The notes under the pieces were generated by a model. The model did not search any database, was not told where the DNA came from, and saw only the letters and a program-made list of their open reading frames with translations. 64,000 bases of DNA from Sulfuritalea hydrogenivorans sk43H (GTDB lineage Bacteria > Pseudomonadota > Gammaproteobacteria > Burkholderiales > Rhodocyclaceae). The first letter of the stretch is position 1. The number at the start of each line of letters is the position of its first letter. The stretch lies in NCBI RefSeq assembly GCF_000828635.1, contig NZ_AP012547.1, positions 806,001 to 870,000 on the forward strand, read 5' to 3'. The position numbers and the translations under genes were made by a program. Shown piece by piece: positions 45,068 to 54,325 of the stretch.

Positions 45068-45679
45068 ATGTTGACGCATGACAAAATCGAACGGAACGTG
45101 GGACTGCTGATCGTCCTCACCATCCTCACCATCAGTGTGGGTGGTTTGCTGGAAATCGTCCCGCTGTTCTTCCAGAAATCCACCACCACGCCGGTCAATG
45201 AACTGGTCAAGCCTTACGACCCCTTGCGCCTGGCTGGGCGCGACATCTACATTCGCGAAGGCTGCTACAACTGCCACTCGCAGATGATTCGTCCGTTCCG
45301 CGCCGAAACCGAGCGCTACGGTCACTATTCGGTCGCCGGCGAGTTTGTCTATGACCATCCGTTCCAGTGGGGCTCCAAGCGCACCGGCCCGGATCTGGCG
45401 CGCGTTGGCGGTCGCTATTCGGACCAGTGGCATCGCACTCACCTGCTGAATCCGCGTGATGTGGTGCCGGAGTCGAACATGCCCGCCTATTACTGGCTGG
45501 ATCGTCCGCTCAAGGACGATGCCATCGACGCCAAGATGAAGGCGCTGCGCGCCGTTGGCGTGCCCTATACCGATGCCGAAATCGCCGGAGCGAAAAAGGC
45601 CATCGAGGGTACCAGCGAACTCGACGCATTGATCGCTTATCTCCAGGGCATGGGCACTGCGCTCAAGCAAACGAGGTAA
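45068..45679 (+). CDS. ccoO: cbb3-type cytochrome c oxidase subunit II
   Basis: 203 aa, monoheme c-type. N-terminal membrane anchor ([23 protein letters not shown]), heme-binding [20 protein letters not shown] (CxxCH), distal methionine in [11 protein letters not shown]. Anchored in the inner membrane facing the periplasm. Passes electrons from CcoP to CcoN. Confidence 0.97.
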   Translation: MLTHDKIERNVGLLIVLTILTISVGGLLEIVPLFFQKSTTTPVNELVKPYDPLRLAGRDIYIREGCYNCHSQMIRPFRAETERYGHYSVAGEFVYDHPFQWGSKRTGPDLARVGGRYSDQWHRTHLLNPRDVVPESNMPAYYWLDRPLKDDAIDAKMKALRAVGVPYTDAEIAGAKKAIEGTSELDALIAYLQGMGTALKQTR

Positions 45680-45683
45680 TCGA

Positions 45684-45878
45684 GTGGACATCAACGACCT
45701 GCGTTCGCTTGTCACGGTGCTGGCGTTCATCGCCTTCATGGGCATCGTCTGGTGGGCGTATTCGGACCGGCGCAAGAAGACCTACGACGAGGCGGCGATG
45801 ATGCCGCTCGACGACGACAGTCCCTTTGTGCCATCGGCGCCGCAGGTTACGGAGAATCAGGAAAGGAAATCATCATGA
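45684..45878 (+). CDS. ccoQ: cbb3 oxidase subunit CcoQ
   Basis: 64 aa with one membrane helix (LVTVLAFIAFMGIVWWAYSDRRKKTYDEAA). The start is GTG at 45684 behind ACGAGG. Small stabilising subunit of the oxidase. Stop overlaps the ccoP ATG (ATGA). Confidence 0.9.
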   Translation: MDINDLRSLVTVLAFIAFMGIVWWAYSDRRKKTYDEAAMMPLDDDSPFVPSAPQVTENQERKSS

Positions 45879-46837
45879 GTGATTTTGTCAGCGGCTTCTG
45901 GAACGTTTATGTGGTGGGCATCGTGCTCGCCAGTGTGCTGGGTTGCGGTGTCTTTCTGTGGTCGCAGAGTATTGCGCGACACGTGGAGGGGGAGACCACG
46001 GGCCATGTCTGGGACGAGGATCTGCAGGAGTTCAGCAATCCGCTGCCCAGCTGGTGGCGCTGGTTGTTCTACATCACGATCATCTTTTCGTTGTTCTACC
46101 TGGCGATGTATCCGGGTCTGGGAACCTACCAGGGCCAGTTCAACTGGTCTTCCACCGGTCAGTATGACGGCGAGATCAAGAAGGCAGATGAGCAGTACGG
46201 GCCGATCTTCAAGAAGTTCCAGTCCCAGGACATCTTGGCCGTGGCGGCCAACAGCGAGGCGAAGGAAATGGGCCAGCGCCTGTTCCTTACTTACTGTGCG
46301 CAGTGCCACGGTTCGGATGCCAAGGGCGCGCGCGGCTTTCCCAACCTGACCGACAACGACTGGCTGTTCGGCGGCACGCCGGATCAGATCAAGGAGTCGA
46401 TCCTCAAGGGGCGCGATGCCATGATGCCGGCCAAGGGTGTCAAGCCCGACCTGAATGGCGACCAGATCAAGGATCTCGCCCACTATGTGCGTTCCCTGTC
46501 CGGACTGGCTGCCGATTCGATTCGCGCCCAGCGCGGCAAGGAGCTCTTTGCCCCGGCTTGTGCCGCCTGTCACGGCCCGGACGGCAAGGGCGTCCTCGGA
46601 CTGGCACCGAACCTGACGGACAAGGTCTGGCTCTACGGCAGTTCGGAGGAAACCATTACCGAGACGATCACCAAGGGACGCACCAACCGCATGCCAGCCT
46701 TCGGTGAGTTCCTCGGCGATGCCAAGGTACACCTGCTGACAGCCTACGTGTATGGCCTCGGCGGTGGCGTCAAGGATGCTGCTCCGGCCGCGCCTGCCGC
46801 AGACCCCGCCGCAGCGGCTCCTGCCGAAAAGAAGTAG
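45875..46837 (+). CDS. ccoP: cbb3-type cytochrome c oxidase subunit III
   Basis: 320 aa diheme c-type. Two N-terminal helices (VYVVGIVLASVLGCGVFLW, WLFYITIIFSLFYLAMYPG) and the sequence DEDLQEFSNPLPSWWRWLF, typical of CcoP. Heme sites TYCAQCHGSDAKG and PACAACHGPDGKG. Ala/Pro-rich tail. Entry point for electrons from soluble cytochrome c. Confidence 0.97.
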   Translation: MSDFVSGFWNVYVVGIVLASVLGCGVFLWSQSIARHVEGETTGHVWDEDLQEFSNPLPSWWRWLFYITIIFSLFYLAMYPGLGTYQGQFNWSSTGQYDGEIKKADEQYGPIFKKFQSQDILAVAANSEAKEMGQRLFLTYCAQCHGSDAKGARGFPNLTDNDWLFGGTPDQIKESILKGRDAMMPAKGVKPDLNGDQIKDLAHYVRSLSGLAADSIRAQRGKELFAPACAACHGPDGKGVLGLAPNLTDKVWLYGSSEETITETITKGRTNRMPAFGEFLGDAKVHLLTAYVYGLGGGVKDAAPAAPAADPAAAAPAEKK

Positions 46838-46849
46838 ACTGATTACTGG

Positions 46850-46885
46850 TCCCCGGCACCACGACTTGTGGCGCCGGGGAATTTT
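46850..46885 (+). terminator. Likely terminator after ccoP
   Basis: TCCCCGGC, long loop, GCCGGGGA followed by ATTTT. 8-bp stem with a short T-run, 12 bases after ccoP. Confidence 0.7.
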
Positions 46886-46921
46886 CAGTCTGCTTTATAA
46901 GAATATAGTAATACGATTATC

Positions 46922-48343
46922 ATGACATCAGCCTCTCCCGGGCCGTCGCAGGAAACCAGACCCAGCTTTGTCGAGGAAAGCCTTTACGAGGTGCACCAGA
47001 AAGTGCATCCGCGTGCCGTCAGTGGAATTTTCGCTACCTGGCGCTGGTCCCTGGTCTGGTTCACCCAACTGGTGTATTACGGTATTTGCTGGCTGCCCTG
47101 GAACGGGCGGCAGGCCGTGCTGTTCGACCTGGTCGAACGCAAGTTCTACATCTTCGGTCTGGTGTTCTGGCCGCAGGACGTAATATTCCTCGCCATCCTG
47201 CTGATCATTTCAGCGTACTCGCTGTTCCTGTTCACCGCGGTGGGAGGGCGACTCTGGTGCGGCTATGCCTGCCCGCAAACCGTGTATACCGAAATATTCA
47301 CCTGGATCGAGCAGAAGATCGAGGGCGAGCGCAACGCCCGAATCAAGCTGGATGCCGCGCCGATGAGTCCGCGCAAGTTCTGGCTGCGGACCGCGAAGTA
47401 TGGTTTGTGGACCCTCTTGGCATTGTGGACCGGCTTCACCTTTGTCGGCTATTTCACACCGATCAAGACACTGTGGAGTTCGATCTGGAGCTTCTCGCTG
47501 GGGCCCTGGGAAACCTTCTGGATGCTGTTCTACGGCGCCTTCACGTACTTGTTTGCCGGGCACATGCGCGAACAGGTATGCAAGCACATGTGCCCGTATG
47601 CCCGCTTCCAGGGCGTCATGTTCGACCCCGATACGCTGACCATTACTTACGATACCGAGCGCGGCGAACCGCGCGGGGCAAGGAAGAAGGGCGTAGCACC
47701 GCAGGCGGTCGGCAAGGGAGATTGCGTTGATTGCGGCATTTGCGTCCAGGTCTGTCCGACCGGAATCGACATCCGCAATGGCCTGCAATACGAATGCATC
47801 GGTTGCGCTGCGTGCATCGATGCCTGCGATCAGGTGATGGAGAAGATGAGTTATCCGAAGGGCCTGATCCGCTATTCGACCGAGCACGCGATCGAGGCGC
47901 ACTGGGGCTGGAAGGAAATCCTCGGGCATGTCGTGCGGCCTCGGGTGGTCATCTATTCGGCAATTCTCGCCGCGATCTGCGTGGCCTTTGTCTGGGGCAT
48001 CGCCACCAAGCCGAGCCTGCGCGTGGATGTCATCCGCGACCGCGCAACCCTGGCACGCGAGGTCGAGGGCGGGCTGATCGAAAACGTCTATCGGCTGCAC
48101 GTGATCAATGTTTCCGAAGTGCCGCACCGTTATGCCATAAGCGTTTCCGGCCTGCCGGGAATCGACATGGTGGGCGAGCGCATCCTTGAAGTGCCGGCGG
48201 CAGCGGCCAGGAGTTTCTCGATTCAGGTGCGGGTGCCCCCCGAGTCGGGCAAGAAAGGCTCGAACCAGATATTTTTCGACGTCAAGTCGATTGCCAACGA
48301 GAAGGTAGCGGTGCACGAAAAGGCCACCTTCCTGCAACCATGA
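46922..48343 (+). CDS. ccoG: CcoG/FixG (RdxA) ferredoxin-like cbb3 assembly protein
   Basis: 473 aa membrane protein with polyferredoxin domain. Two [4Fe-4S] motifs: CVDCGICVQVCPTGIDI and CIGCAACIDACDQVM, plus earlier GYACPQTVYTEIF. About five helices, C-terminal Ig-like domain (VINVSEVPHRYAISVSGLPG). Reduces copper for delivery to the oxidase in studied homologues. No FNR site seen in front; the AT-rich leader TTTATAAGAATATAGTAAT may hold a promoter. Overlaps fixH by 4 nt. Confidence 0.96.
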   Translation: MTSASPGPSQETRPSFVEESLYEVHQKVHPRAVSGIFATWRWSLVWFTQLVYYGICWLPWNGRQAVLFDLVERKFYIFGLVFWPQDVIFLAILLIISAYSLFLFTAVGGRLWCGYACPQTVYTEIFTWIEQKIEGERNARIKLDAAPMSPRKFWLRTAKYGLWTLLALWTGFTFVGYFTPIKTLWSSIWSFSLGPWETFWMLFYGAFTYLFAGHMREQVCKHMCPYARFQGVMFDPDTLTITYDTERGEPRGARKKGVAPQAVGKGDCVDCGICVQVCPTGIDIRNGLQYECIGCAACIDACDQVMEKMSYPKGLIRYSTEHAIEAHWGWKEILGHVVRPRVVIYSAILAAICVAFVWGIATKPSLRVDVIRDRATLAREVEGGLIENVYRLHVINVSEVPHRYAISVSGLPGIDMVGERILEVPAAAARSFSIQVRVPPESGKKGSNQIFFDVKSIANEKVAVHEKATFLQP

Positions 48344-48900
48344 AGGAAACCCGAATGAACGCTACTGACGTTCGCCCCTGGTACCGTGAACCCTGGCCGT
48401 GGATTCTCGCCGCGGGGCCGTTCATTGTCGTGATTGCCGCGTTCTACACGGCGTGGCTTGCCATCAAGAGCAACGATGGACTGGTTACCGACGACTACTA
48501 CCGGAAGGGGCTTTCCGCCAACCAGACCATTGCCCGCAGCGAACAGGCGAGCAAAATGGGTCTGGTAGCGGGTGTGCGGATCACCAGCGACGCAATGTCG
48601 GTGCGCCTTCAGGCGAGCGACAAGGGCTTTGCGATGCCGCCGACGCTGGTAGTGACAATTTCGCATCCGACTCGCGCCGGTCTCGACCAGTCACGCGTAC
48701 TGTCGAGATCGGGTGACGCGTTTGTCGGCGAGGTGCGGTTGCCGGCCGCGGGACATTGGCTGGTGTTGCTGGAAGACGAACGCAAGACCTGGCGCCTGAT
48801 GGGCAATGTGATTCTTCCCGCGAATGGGGAAACCCTCATTGGCGGCTCATCGCAGCTGGAGACCCCTCCAGCTCCCGCAGACATCCGGAACGCCAGGTAA
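48340..48900 (+). CDS. fixH: FixH-family (CcoH) protein
   Basis: 186 aa with one N-terminal helix (PWPWILAAGPFIVVIAAFYTAWLAIKSNDGLVTDDYYRKGL is the family signature in two parts) and a periplasmic beta-domain. Interacts with cbb3 subunits during assembly. Translationally coupled to ccoG. Confidence 0.92.
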   Translation: MKETRMNATDVRPWYREPWPWILAAGPFIVVIAAFYTAWLAIKSNDGLVTDDYYRKGLSANQTIARSEQASKMGLVAGVRITSDAMSVRLQASDKGFAMPPTLVVTISHPTRAGLDQSRVLSRSGDAFVGEVRLPAAGHWLVLLEDERKTWRLMGNVILPANGETLIGGSSQLETPPAPADIRNAR

Positions 48901-48931
48901 GCGTTTCCTCGCAGCCTGCAAAGGAGAGAAA

Positions 48932-49207
48932 ATGCAAAAAATCTTCTGGGTGTTGTGGCCTTCGTTTCTGGTTGCCGGGATTGCCGAGGGCATTTTCTTC
49001 ACCGTGATCGATCCCCAGGAACTCTATCTCTTCGGTGAGCCGGTGCATTTTTCAAAGATCGCCACCTACTCGATAGGCTTCTTCGGCTTCTGGTTGATCT
49101 GTGCCGCATCCAGTTTGATGACCTGGTTCCTGCAACTAAGCGCCATCGAGGTAAACAAGGGTGTTGGTGCCGTATCGGGGAATGGCGGAGACAGTGTCCG
49201 CAACTGA
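48932..49207 (+). CDS. Small two-helix membrane protein downstream of fixH
   Basis: 91 aa. Helix 1 FWVLWPSFLVAGIAEGIFFTVIDP, helix 2 ATYSIGFFGFWLICAASSLMTWFLQ. I recognise it only as a small conserved protein near cbb3 assembly genes. The ATG follows AGGAGAG by 4 bases, and it sits 31 bases after fixH, so probably the same operon. Function unknown. Confidence 0.78.
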   Translation: MQKIFWVLWPSFLVAGIAEGIFFTVIDPQELYLFGEPVHFSKIATYSIGFFGFWLICAASSLMTWFLQLSAIEVNKGVGAVSGNGGDSVRN

Positions 49208-49232
49208 GTTGAACCGGCGCTGAATCGGCGGG

Positions 49233-49820
49233 TTACTTGCGGGCGGGCCCGACGCCGATCGGGGGCGGCGCCAGATTGACGATCCGCGTGAACAGGTCGC
49301 GACATTCCTGATCGGCTTCGGTATCGAAACGCGGGTCGCCGTTTTCGCTGAAGGCGGTACCAATTTCAACCCAGTCCTCCGGCGTCAGATGCTTCTTCGC
49401 CAACGGCAGCACGGTGCCTTCCTCAAGCGCCATGTGTTTGACGGTGTCATCCGCAAACTTCTCCACGGCTGCAGAAAACCTGTCCAGTCCATCCGGCATC
49501 CCCGCCTCGTAGTAACCGAGTGCAAGTTCCAGATCGCGTATGCGTTCGGCACCGGCAAGATGCTGGCGTTCGAGTTCCGCCACCACCGCGTCGGCCTCGT
49601 GGGTCCGCAGGCGCAACCTGGCAAACAGATAAGTGTTTTCCTTCGGGTGATGCAGCTTTTCGGGAAACTCGTCGAGATAGAAGATCATCGCCCACAGCAA
49701 CCGAAAATCAGGCTTCGAGTTCCTTTCGCGAATCTCACGCACGAGGTATCTCAAGCCATGGACGACGGCGGCAAGCGAGCGATGCTCGTCATGGATGATG
49801 GCGAGAGCCGAGTTCAACAC
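49233..49820 (-). CDS. Hemerythrin-like domain protein (195 aa)
   Basis: Four-helix bundle with the expected iron ligands: IIHDEHRSL (H), FHHPKENTYLF-type segment LHHPKENTYLF (HxxxE), LERQHLAG (H), HMALEEGTVLP (HxxxE). Likely binds O2 or NO or protects iron centres; role unproven. It extends beyond the bundle by about 50 residues (KKHLTPEDWVEIGTAFSENGDPRF). Next to uspA on the same strand, 24 bases apart. Confidence 0.88.
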   Translation of the reverse strand: MLNSALAIIHDEHRSLAAVVHGLRYLVREIRERNSKPDFRLLWAMIFYLDEFPEKLHHPKENTYLFARLRLRTHEADAVVAELERQHLAGAERIRDLELALGYYEAGMPDGLDRFSAAVEKFADDTVKHMALEEGTVLPLAKKHLTPEDWVEIGTAFSENGDPRFDTEADQECRDLFTRIVNLAPPPIGVGPARK

Positions 49821-49844
49821 GGTTGGCTCCAGGCCCGACGCGGT

Positions 49845-50288
49845 TCAGCGATAGACCAGCACCGGTATTTTCGAGTGCGTCAGCACTTTTTGCGTTTCCG
49901 AACCGAGCAGGAGTCCGCTGATGCCGCGGCGGCCGTGAGAAGCCATGAAAATCAGATCGGCACCCGCTTGTTCGGCCGCGGCAATGATTGCCTCGTAGGG
50001 AATATCGCTGACCGCGCTTGTTCCCGCACATGCGACGCCTGCCGCCTTGGCTTCCGCTTCATGCGCGGAAAGAATCTCCTTGGCTTGCTGCTCGGCCATT
50101 TCCGCGAATTTCTCGGGAGTGGTCGGATCAATCAGCGCGCCCTCGCCATAAAAGGCCACCGGATAGTCGGGTTTGGCGAAGAAGAACGTTACTTTTGCTC
50201 CGGTTTCCTTGGCAAACGCTATCGCACGTCTTGATGTGTCGGACGAAAGTTGCGAGCCGTCGGTGGGAACAAGTATGTGCTTGAACAT
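49845..50288 (-). CDS. Universal stress protein, UspA family
   Basis: 147 aa. ATP-binding Usp signature MFKHILVPTDGSQLSSDTSRRAIAFAKETGA at the start and ADLIFMASHGRRGISGLLLGSETQKVLTHSKIPVLVYR-type end with G-2X-G-9X-G(S/T). An FNR-type site is at 50343-50356, at about -40 of a plausible minus-strand promoter. Cytoplasmic. Probably co-transcribed with the hemerythrin gene. Confidence 0.93.
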   Translation of the reverse strand: MFKHILVPTDGSQLSSDTSRRAIAFAKETGAKVTFFFAKPDYPVAFYGEGALIDPTTPEKFAEMAEQQAKEILSAHEAEAKAAGVACAGTSAVSDIPYEAIIAAAEQAGADLIFMASHGRRGISGLLLGSETQKVLTHSKIPVLVYR

Positions 50289-50342
50289 GGGATTCAGCCC
50301 TCCATATGATGATTAAGCTTAACGTACTAATGAGCAGCAGCG

Positions 50343-50356
50343 TTGATCAAGATCAA
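50343..50356. promoter_or_regulatory. FNR-type site between uspA and phaC
   Basis: TTGAT CAAG ATCAA, exact FNR consensus. It lies 55 bases from the uspA start (minus strand) and 96 bases from phaC (plus strand). The position fits uspA best; control of phaC is possible. Confidence 0.82.
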
Positions 50357-50451
50357 TAGCAGCCTGAACTATACCCGACCGGCATCGGGCACAATTGCAT
50401 TGTGGCGGCTGAACGATTGCACGCCGCCCTTGTGAAGTGGAGAGACCCGCC

Positions 50452-52185
50452 ATGAGCACGACCAAACAGACCAAATTGCCCCCAACCCCCCAGGCCGCAT
50501 GGCGCGCAGTAAATCAGGCGGTCGAAGCCAGGATTGATCCGATTGGCATGGCGACCCCGCTGATGCACGCGCAGCTGGCCTGGTTGTCCCATCCGCAGGA
50601 GATGTCGGAAACGCTTACGCAGTTTGCGACCACGCTGTGGGAGTTGCAGACGCACTCATGGCACCGCGCACTGGGGATGCCAAGCAAGGATGTGGTGTCG
50701 CCGAACCCTGACGACACACGGTTCTCCGATCCGGTCTGGAGCGACTCGGCGAGTTGGGATATTGTCAAGGAGTGGTACCTGATGATGACCCACCAGGTAC
50801 AGGACATGCTCTACGACACGCCGGGGTTGTCGAATCGTGACCGACGTCGTGCCGCATTCTGGTGGCGTAAGTGGCTGAATGCCGTTGCGCCGACCAACTT
50901 CCTGCTGACCAATCCGTCGGCGATGCAGAAGGCCATGGAAACTCGCGGCGAGAGCCTGCTCAAGGGCTTCAACAACTTCGTGACCGATTTTCAGGCGGGC
51001 GATGTGCAGATGGCGCGCCCGACCGATTTTGTCGTTGGCAAGGACCTGGGAACCACGCCGGGCAAAGTGGTGTTTCGCAACAGGCTGCTGGAGGTCATTC
51101 ACTACACGCCGACCAGGGAAAAGGTTTTTGAAACCCCCATGGTCATCGTCACGCCATGGATCAACAAGTTCTACATTCTCGATCTGAACGCCAGGAAGAG
51201 CATGGTGAAGTTTCTGGTCGATCAGGGCCACGACGTCTATATCACCAGCTGGAAGAACCCGACGGCAGACATGCGGGATGTGACCTTCGATGACTACCTG
51301 ATGGAAGGCATCGGCCAGATCATTGAAACAGCCCGCGGCATTTCCGGTTCGGCGAAGGTGCATGCGGTTGGCTACTGCATAGGCGGCGCGGCGCTGGCAA
51401 CCTGGATGGCATGGGCTAACGCCCGCTATTCCAAAAAGAATGTGCCGGTGGAAACGATCACGCTGCTGACCACATTGGTGGATTATCACAAGCCGGGCGA
51501 CATCGAAGTGTTTCTCGACGAGAGCAGCATCAAATGGCTGGAAAAGTCGATGGCGGAAAAGGGTTATCTCGATGGCAAGGAGATGGCGTCGGCATTCCGT
51601 CTGCTGCGCTCGAACAGCCTGGTCTGGCATTACGTGGTGCGCGGCTACCTGTTTGGCGAGGCGCCGCCGCCGTTCGATGTGCTGTTCTGGAACATGGATG
51701 CGACGCGGATGCCGGCGGCGATGCACAGTTGGTACTTGCGCAACTTGTATCTGGAGAACTCCTTGATCAAGAAGGATGTGCTGAATCTGGCGGGCGAGAA
51801 CATAGATCTCGGGCGGATTTCCCAGCCGCTCTATGCCGTGTCCGCGGAGGACGATCACATCGCGCCTTGGCGCCAGACTTTTCGCATCAACAACTTCGTC
51901 GCCGGTTCACGCCGCTATGTGCTGTCAAGCTCGGGTCACATTCTGGGTATAGTGAATCCGGTCGTGAATCCGCCCAAGCGCGATTACCGAGTGGGCAATG
52001 TTGAACGGCACGATACGTCGGAAGACTGGCACGAACGGGCCGAACTTCACCATGGCAGCTGGTGGGAGGACTGGATGGCCTGGCTCAAGCCGCAGTCGGG
52101 AAAACTGGTTGCGGCCCCACCCGTCGCCACGGAGAAATTCCCTGCATTGACCGACGCACCCGGCACCTATGTGCTTGAACCGTGA
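50452..52185 (+). CDS. phaC: Poly(3-hydroxyalkanoate) synthase, class I
   Basis: 577 aa. Polymerises (R)-3-hydroxyacyl-CoA to PHA at granules. N-terminal domain (AFWWRKWLNAVAPTNFLLTNP), alpha/beta core with VTPWINKFYILDL, the lipase-like box GYCIGG holding the catalytic Cys, catalytic Asp in the YAVSAEDDHIAPW region (D of DDHIAPW) and His in SSSGHILGIVNP. The start at 50452 has GGAGAGA 7 bases before. Single gene; no phaA, phaB or phasin gene nearby. Confidence 0.97.
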   Translation: MSTTKQTKLPPTPQAAWRAVNQAVEARIDPIGMATPLMHAQLAWLSHPQEMSETLTQFATTLWELQTHSWHRALGMPSKDVVSPNPDDTRFSDPVWSDSASWDIVKEWYLMMTHQVQDMLYDTPGLSNRDRRRAAFWWRKWLNAVAPTNFLLTNPSAMQKAMETRGESLLKGFNNFVTDFQAGDVQMARPTDFVVGKDLGTTPGKVVFRNRLLEVIHYTPTREKVFETPMVIVTPWINKFYILDLNARKSMVKFLVDQGHDVYITSWKNPTADMRDVTFDDYLMEGIGQIIETARGISGSAKVHAVGYCIGGAALATWMAWANARYSKKNVPVETITLLTTLVDYHKPGDIEVFLDESSIKWLEKSMAEKGYLDGKEMASAFRLLRSNSLVWHYVVRGYLFGEAPPPFDVLFWNMDATRMPAAMHSWYLRNLYLENSLIKKDVLNLAGENIDLGRISQPLYAVSAEDDHIAPWRQTFRINNFVAGSRRYVLSSSGHILGIVNPVVNPPKRDYRVGNVERHDTSEDWHERAELHHGSWWEDWMAWLKPQSGKLVAAPPVATEKFPALTDAPGTYVLEP

Positions 52186-52286
52186 TTCCTTGCTGACCGT
52201 GCTCGTCGCGCGGATTCTTCAGCGCGGCGATATCCGGATGCCCGGATAACTCATAGGGGTATTTGATCCCTGAATAAGCGGCACTC

Positions 52287-52300
52287 TTGACGGCGGTCAA
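52287..52300 (+). promoter_or_regulatory. FNR-type site before the second hemerythrin gene
   Basis: TTGAC GGCG GTCAA, exact consensus, 58-71 bases before the start at 52358. It lies in the 172-base gap after phaC, where no gene is seen. Confidence 0.8.
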
Positions 52301-52357
52301 TGTTATCGGATGGGTCAATGTCCAGAATTGACTGCTGTTCAGATGGAGTTTGCCGTC

Positions 52358-52795
52358 ATGTCGATTACTTCCCCGCTTTTCCAGCACCACAAGCACTGCG
52401 ACGAGATATTCGCCAGTGCCGAGGATGCGTGTGCCAACGGCGACTGGGAGGCTGGCGCGAAGGCCTTCACGCTTCTGGTCGAACAGCTCGAAACCCATTT
52501 TGGAACCGAGGAGGAAGTTCTCTTCCCCGCCTTCGAGACGGCGACCGGAATGACTTCGGGCCCCACCGAGGTCATGCGCGGCGAACATCGCCAGATGCGC
52601 GATCTGCTGGCGCAGATGAAAGATGCCCTGACGTCCCGTGACGCAGATGCTTTCAGCGGCGCCGCCGAGACCCTGCTGATCCTGATGCAGCAGCACAACA
52701 TGAAGGAGGAGAACATCCTTTATCCCATGTGCGACAACACATTGGGTTCGTCGGATGTCGGCCCCACCCTGGTCGAGCGATTGAAGACGTCATGA
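52358..52795 (+). CDS. Hemerythrin-like domain protein (145 aa)
   Basis: Iron-ligand pattern: LFQHHKHCDEIF (H), LETHFGTEEEVLFP (HxxxE), MRGEHRQMRD (H), LMQQHNMKEENILYP (HxxxE). This arrangement is also that of the di-iron repair (ScdA/YtfE) type domain; the N-terminal ScdA part is absent. Start at 52358 with GGAG 9 bases upstream. Stop overlaps the DUF2249 gene. FNR site upstream supports a role under low oxygen or NO. Confidence 0.87.
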   Translation: MSITSPLFQHHKHCDEIFASAEDACANGDWEAGAKAFTLLVEQLETHFGTEEEVLFPAFETATGMTSGPTEVMRGEHRQMRDLLAQMKDALTSRDADAFSGAAETLLILMQQHNMKEENILYPMCDNTLGSSDVGPTLVERLKTS

Positions 52796-53016
52796 CCGAG
52801 CACGTAATCGATGGCCGCGAACTGCAGCCGCCGGAGCCGATGGAATTGACTCTGGAGGCGCTGGATCGCCTCGGCGAGGGGGACAATATATTGCTGCTGT
52901 TGTATTGCCAGCCGCATCCGCTGTTCAGTATTCTGAAAAAGAACGGCTACGCCTGGAGCGAAGACCTTTGCTCCGACGGCACGCGCGAGATCCGGATTCG
53001 CAAGCAGTCCGCCTGA
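52792..53016 (+). CDS. DUF2249 (SirA/TusA-like fold) protein
   Basis: 74 aa. VIDGRELQPPEPMELTLEAL, then GDNILLLLYCQPHPLFSILKKNGY, IRIRKQSA. The DUF2249 family is often next to hemerythrin, NnrS and nitrite/NO genes, as here. Has the Cys-Gln-Pro loop instead of TusA CPxP, so a sulfur relay is not supported. Start coupled to the previous gene (ATGA). Confidence 0.87.
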   Translation: MTEHVIDGRELQPPEPMELTLEALDRLGEGDNILLLLYCQPHPLFSILKKNGYAWSEDLCSDGTREIRIRKQSA

Positions 53017-53029
53017 AGACGCCGATCGG

Positions 53030-54325
53030 ATGCACCCCAGCCTTTCCTTCGATCAGGCGCCTCCCATTTCGGTGCCCTACCGCTTTTTTTTCGCGGCCCC
53101 CTGGTTTGGCGCGCTGGCCGGAATTCTCCTGGCCTGGTCGGGCGGCGATGTGCTGGTTTCAAGATGGACGCCGGAGGCCCTGGCGCTGACCCACCTGGTC
53201 GCCCTGGGCTTCATGCTTCAGGCCATGTGCGGGGCAATGTTCCAGTTCATACCCGTTGCAGTGGGCGGCAATGTCTGGCGCCCGAAGCTGGTCGCGAATA
53301 CGGTGCAACCCCTGCTGCTGCTGGCCACCATACTGCTGGTTGCGGGTTTGCTGTTCAGCCGCCCGAGCTTGTTCACCGTGGCTGTTCCATTGTTCTTGCT
53401 GGCGCTGGGCGGTTTCGTGGTGGTGGTCGCGCTGGCGCTGTGGCAGACGCCGGCTACCGGCATGACCTTGTGGGCGATGCGCATTGCGATCGGGGGATTG
53501 ACGGTCACCGTGCTGCTCGGTTCGCTTCTGGCGGAGGCGTTGGCGCATGGCCTCGCCGTGCCGATCATCGAATTGACCAACATCCATCTGGCATGGGGCC
53601 TGGGCGGCTGGGCGCTGATGCTGCTGGCTGGGGTGTCCTACCATGTCGTTCCGATGTTCCAGCTGACGCGGCCCTATCCAATGTCGTTCACTCGCTGGTT
53701 CGGGCCTTTGCTGCTGTTGTTGCTGCTGGGCTGGTCATCCCGGCTGTTTATCGAGGATGTGCGCTGGTCGATGGCGATTGTGCTGCCCTTGCTGTTGCTT
53801 CTGGCCTCCTATGCGGGGATCACCCTGTGGCTGCAGTACACGCGGCGCCGGAAAATCCATGATGCAACTTCGCTCTACTTTCGCGTTGCGATGCTGTCGA
53901 TGCTGGCATTCTCGATTTCCGGCGCGATCATTTTCGTGCGCCCTGAACTGGGGGCCGATCCGAGATTCGTGGTCTGGCTGGGCATGCTCGCATTCGCCGG
54001 CGTTTTTGTGTCGGCCATCACCGGCATGATGTACAAGATCGTGCCTTTTCTGAACTGGCTGCATCTGCAGCGGCTGGGCGCCCCGATATCGGCGGTCCCC
54101 AACATGAAAAAGATGATCCCGGCCGAGGCGATGACCGGTCAGTTGCGTTTGCATGTGCTCGCGCTCGTACTGTTGCTGGCCGCAGTCTGGCTGCCCGGGT
54201 TGACCCGGCTGGCCGGAGTGGCCTTTGCCGCTTCGTTTGCCTGGCTGGGCTGGAACCTGTTGGGAGCGATCAGGCGTTACCGGACCTTCAGAGATCAAAT
54301 TCGCGCAACCGCTTTACATCGTTGA
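53030..54325 (+). CDS. Multi-helix membrane protein related to NnrS/heme-copper-type proteins
   Basis: 431 aa with about 12 predicted helices. Conserved-looking histidines lie in ALTHLVALGFMLQAMCGAMF, NIHLAWGLGGWALMLLAGVSYHVVPMFQLT and MMYKIVPFLNWLHL. This resembles the NnrS and CcoN-like family of NO-associated heme/copper membrane proteins, but the classic NnrS signature SPLF(L)LGFR is absent. Follows the DUF2249 gene by 13 bases, likely one operon. Its 3' end overlaps the converging regulator by 38 nt. Confidence 0.75.
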   Translation: MHPSLSFDQAPPISVPYRFFFAAPWFGALAGILLAWSGGDVLVSRWTPEALALTHLVALGFMLQAMCGAMFQFIPVAVGGNVWRPKLVANTVQPLLLLATILLVAGLLFSRPSLFTVAVPLFLLALGGFVVVVALALWQTPATGMTLWAMRIAIGGLTVTVLLGSLLAEALAHGLAVPIIELTNIHLAWGLGGWALMLLAGVSYHVVPMFQLTRPYPMSFTRWFGPLLLLLLLGWSSRLFIEDVRWSMAIVLPLLLLLASYAGITLWLQYTRRRKIHDATSLYFRVAMLSMLAFSISGAIIFVRPELGADPRFVVWLGMLAFAGVFVSAITGMMYKIVPFLNWLHLQRLGAPISAVPNMKKMIPAEAMTGQLRLHVLALVLLLAAVWLPGLTRLAGVAFAASFAWLGWNLLGAIRRYRTFRDQIRATALHR

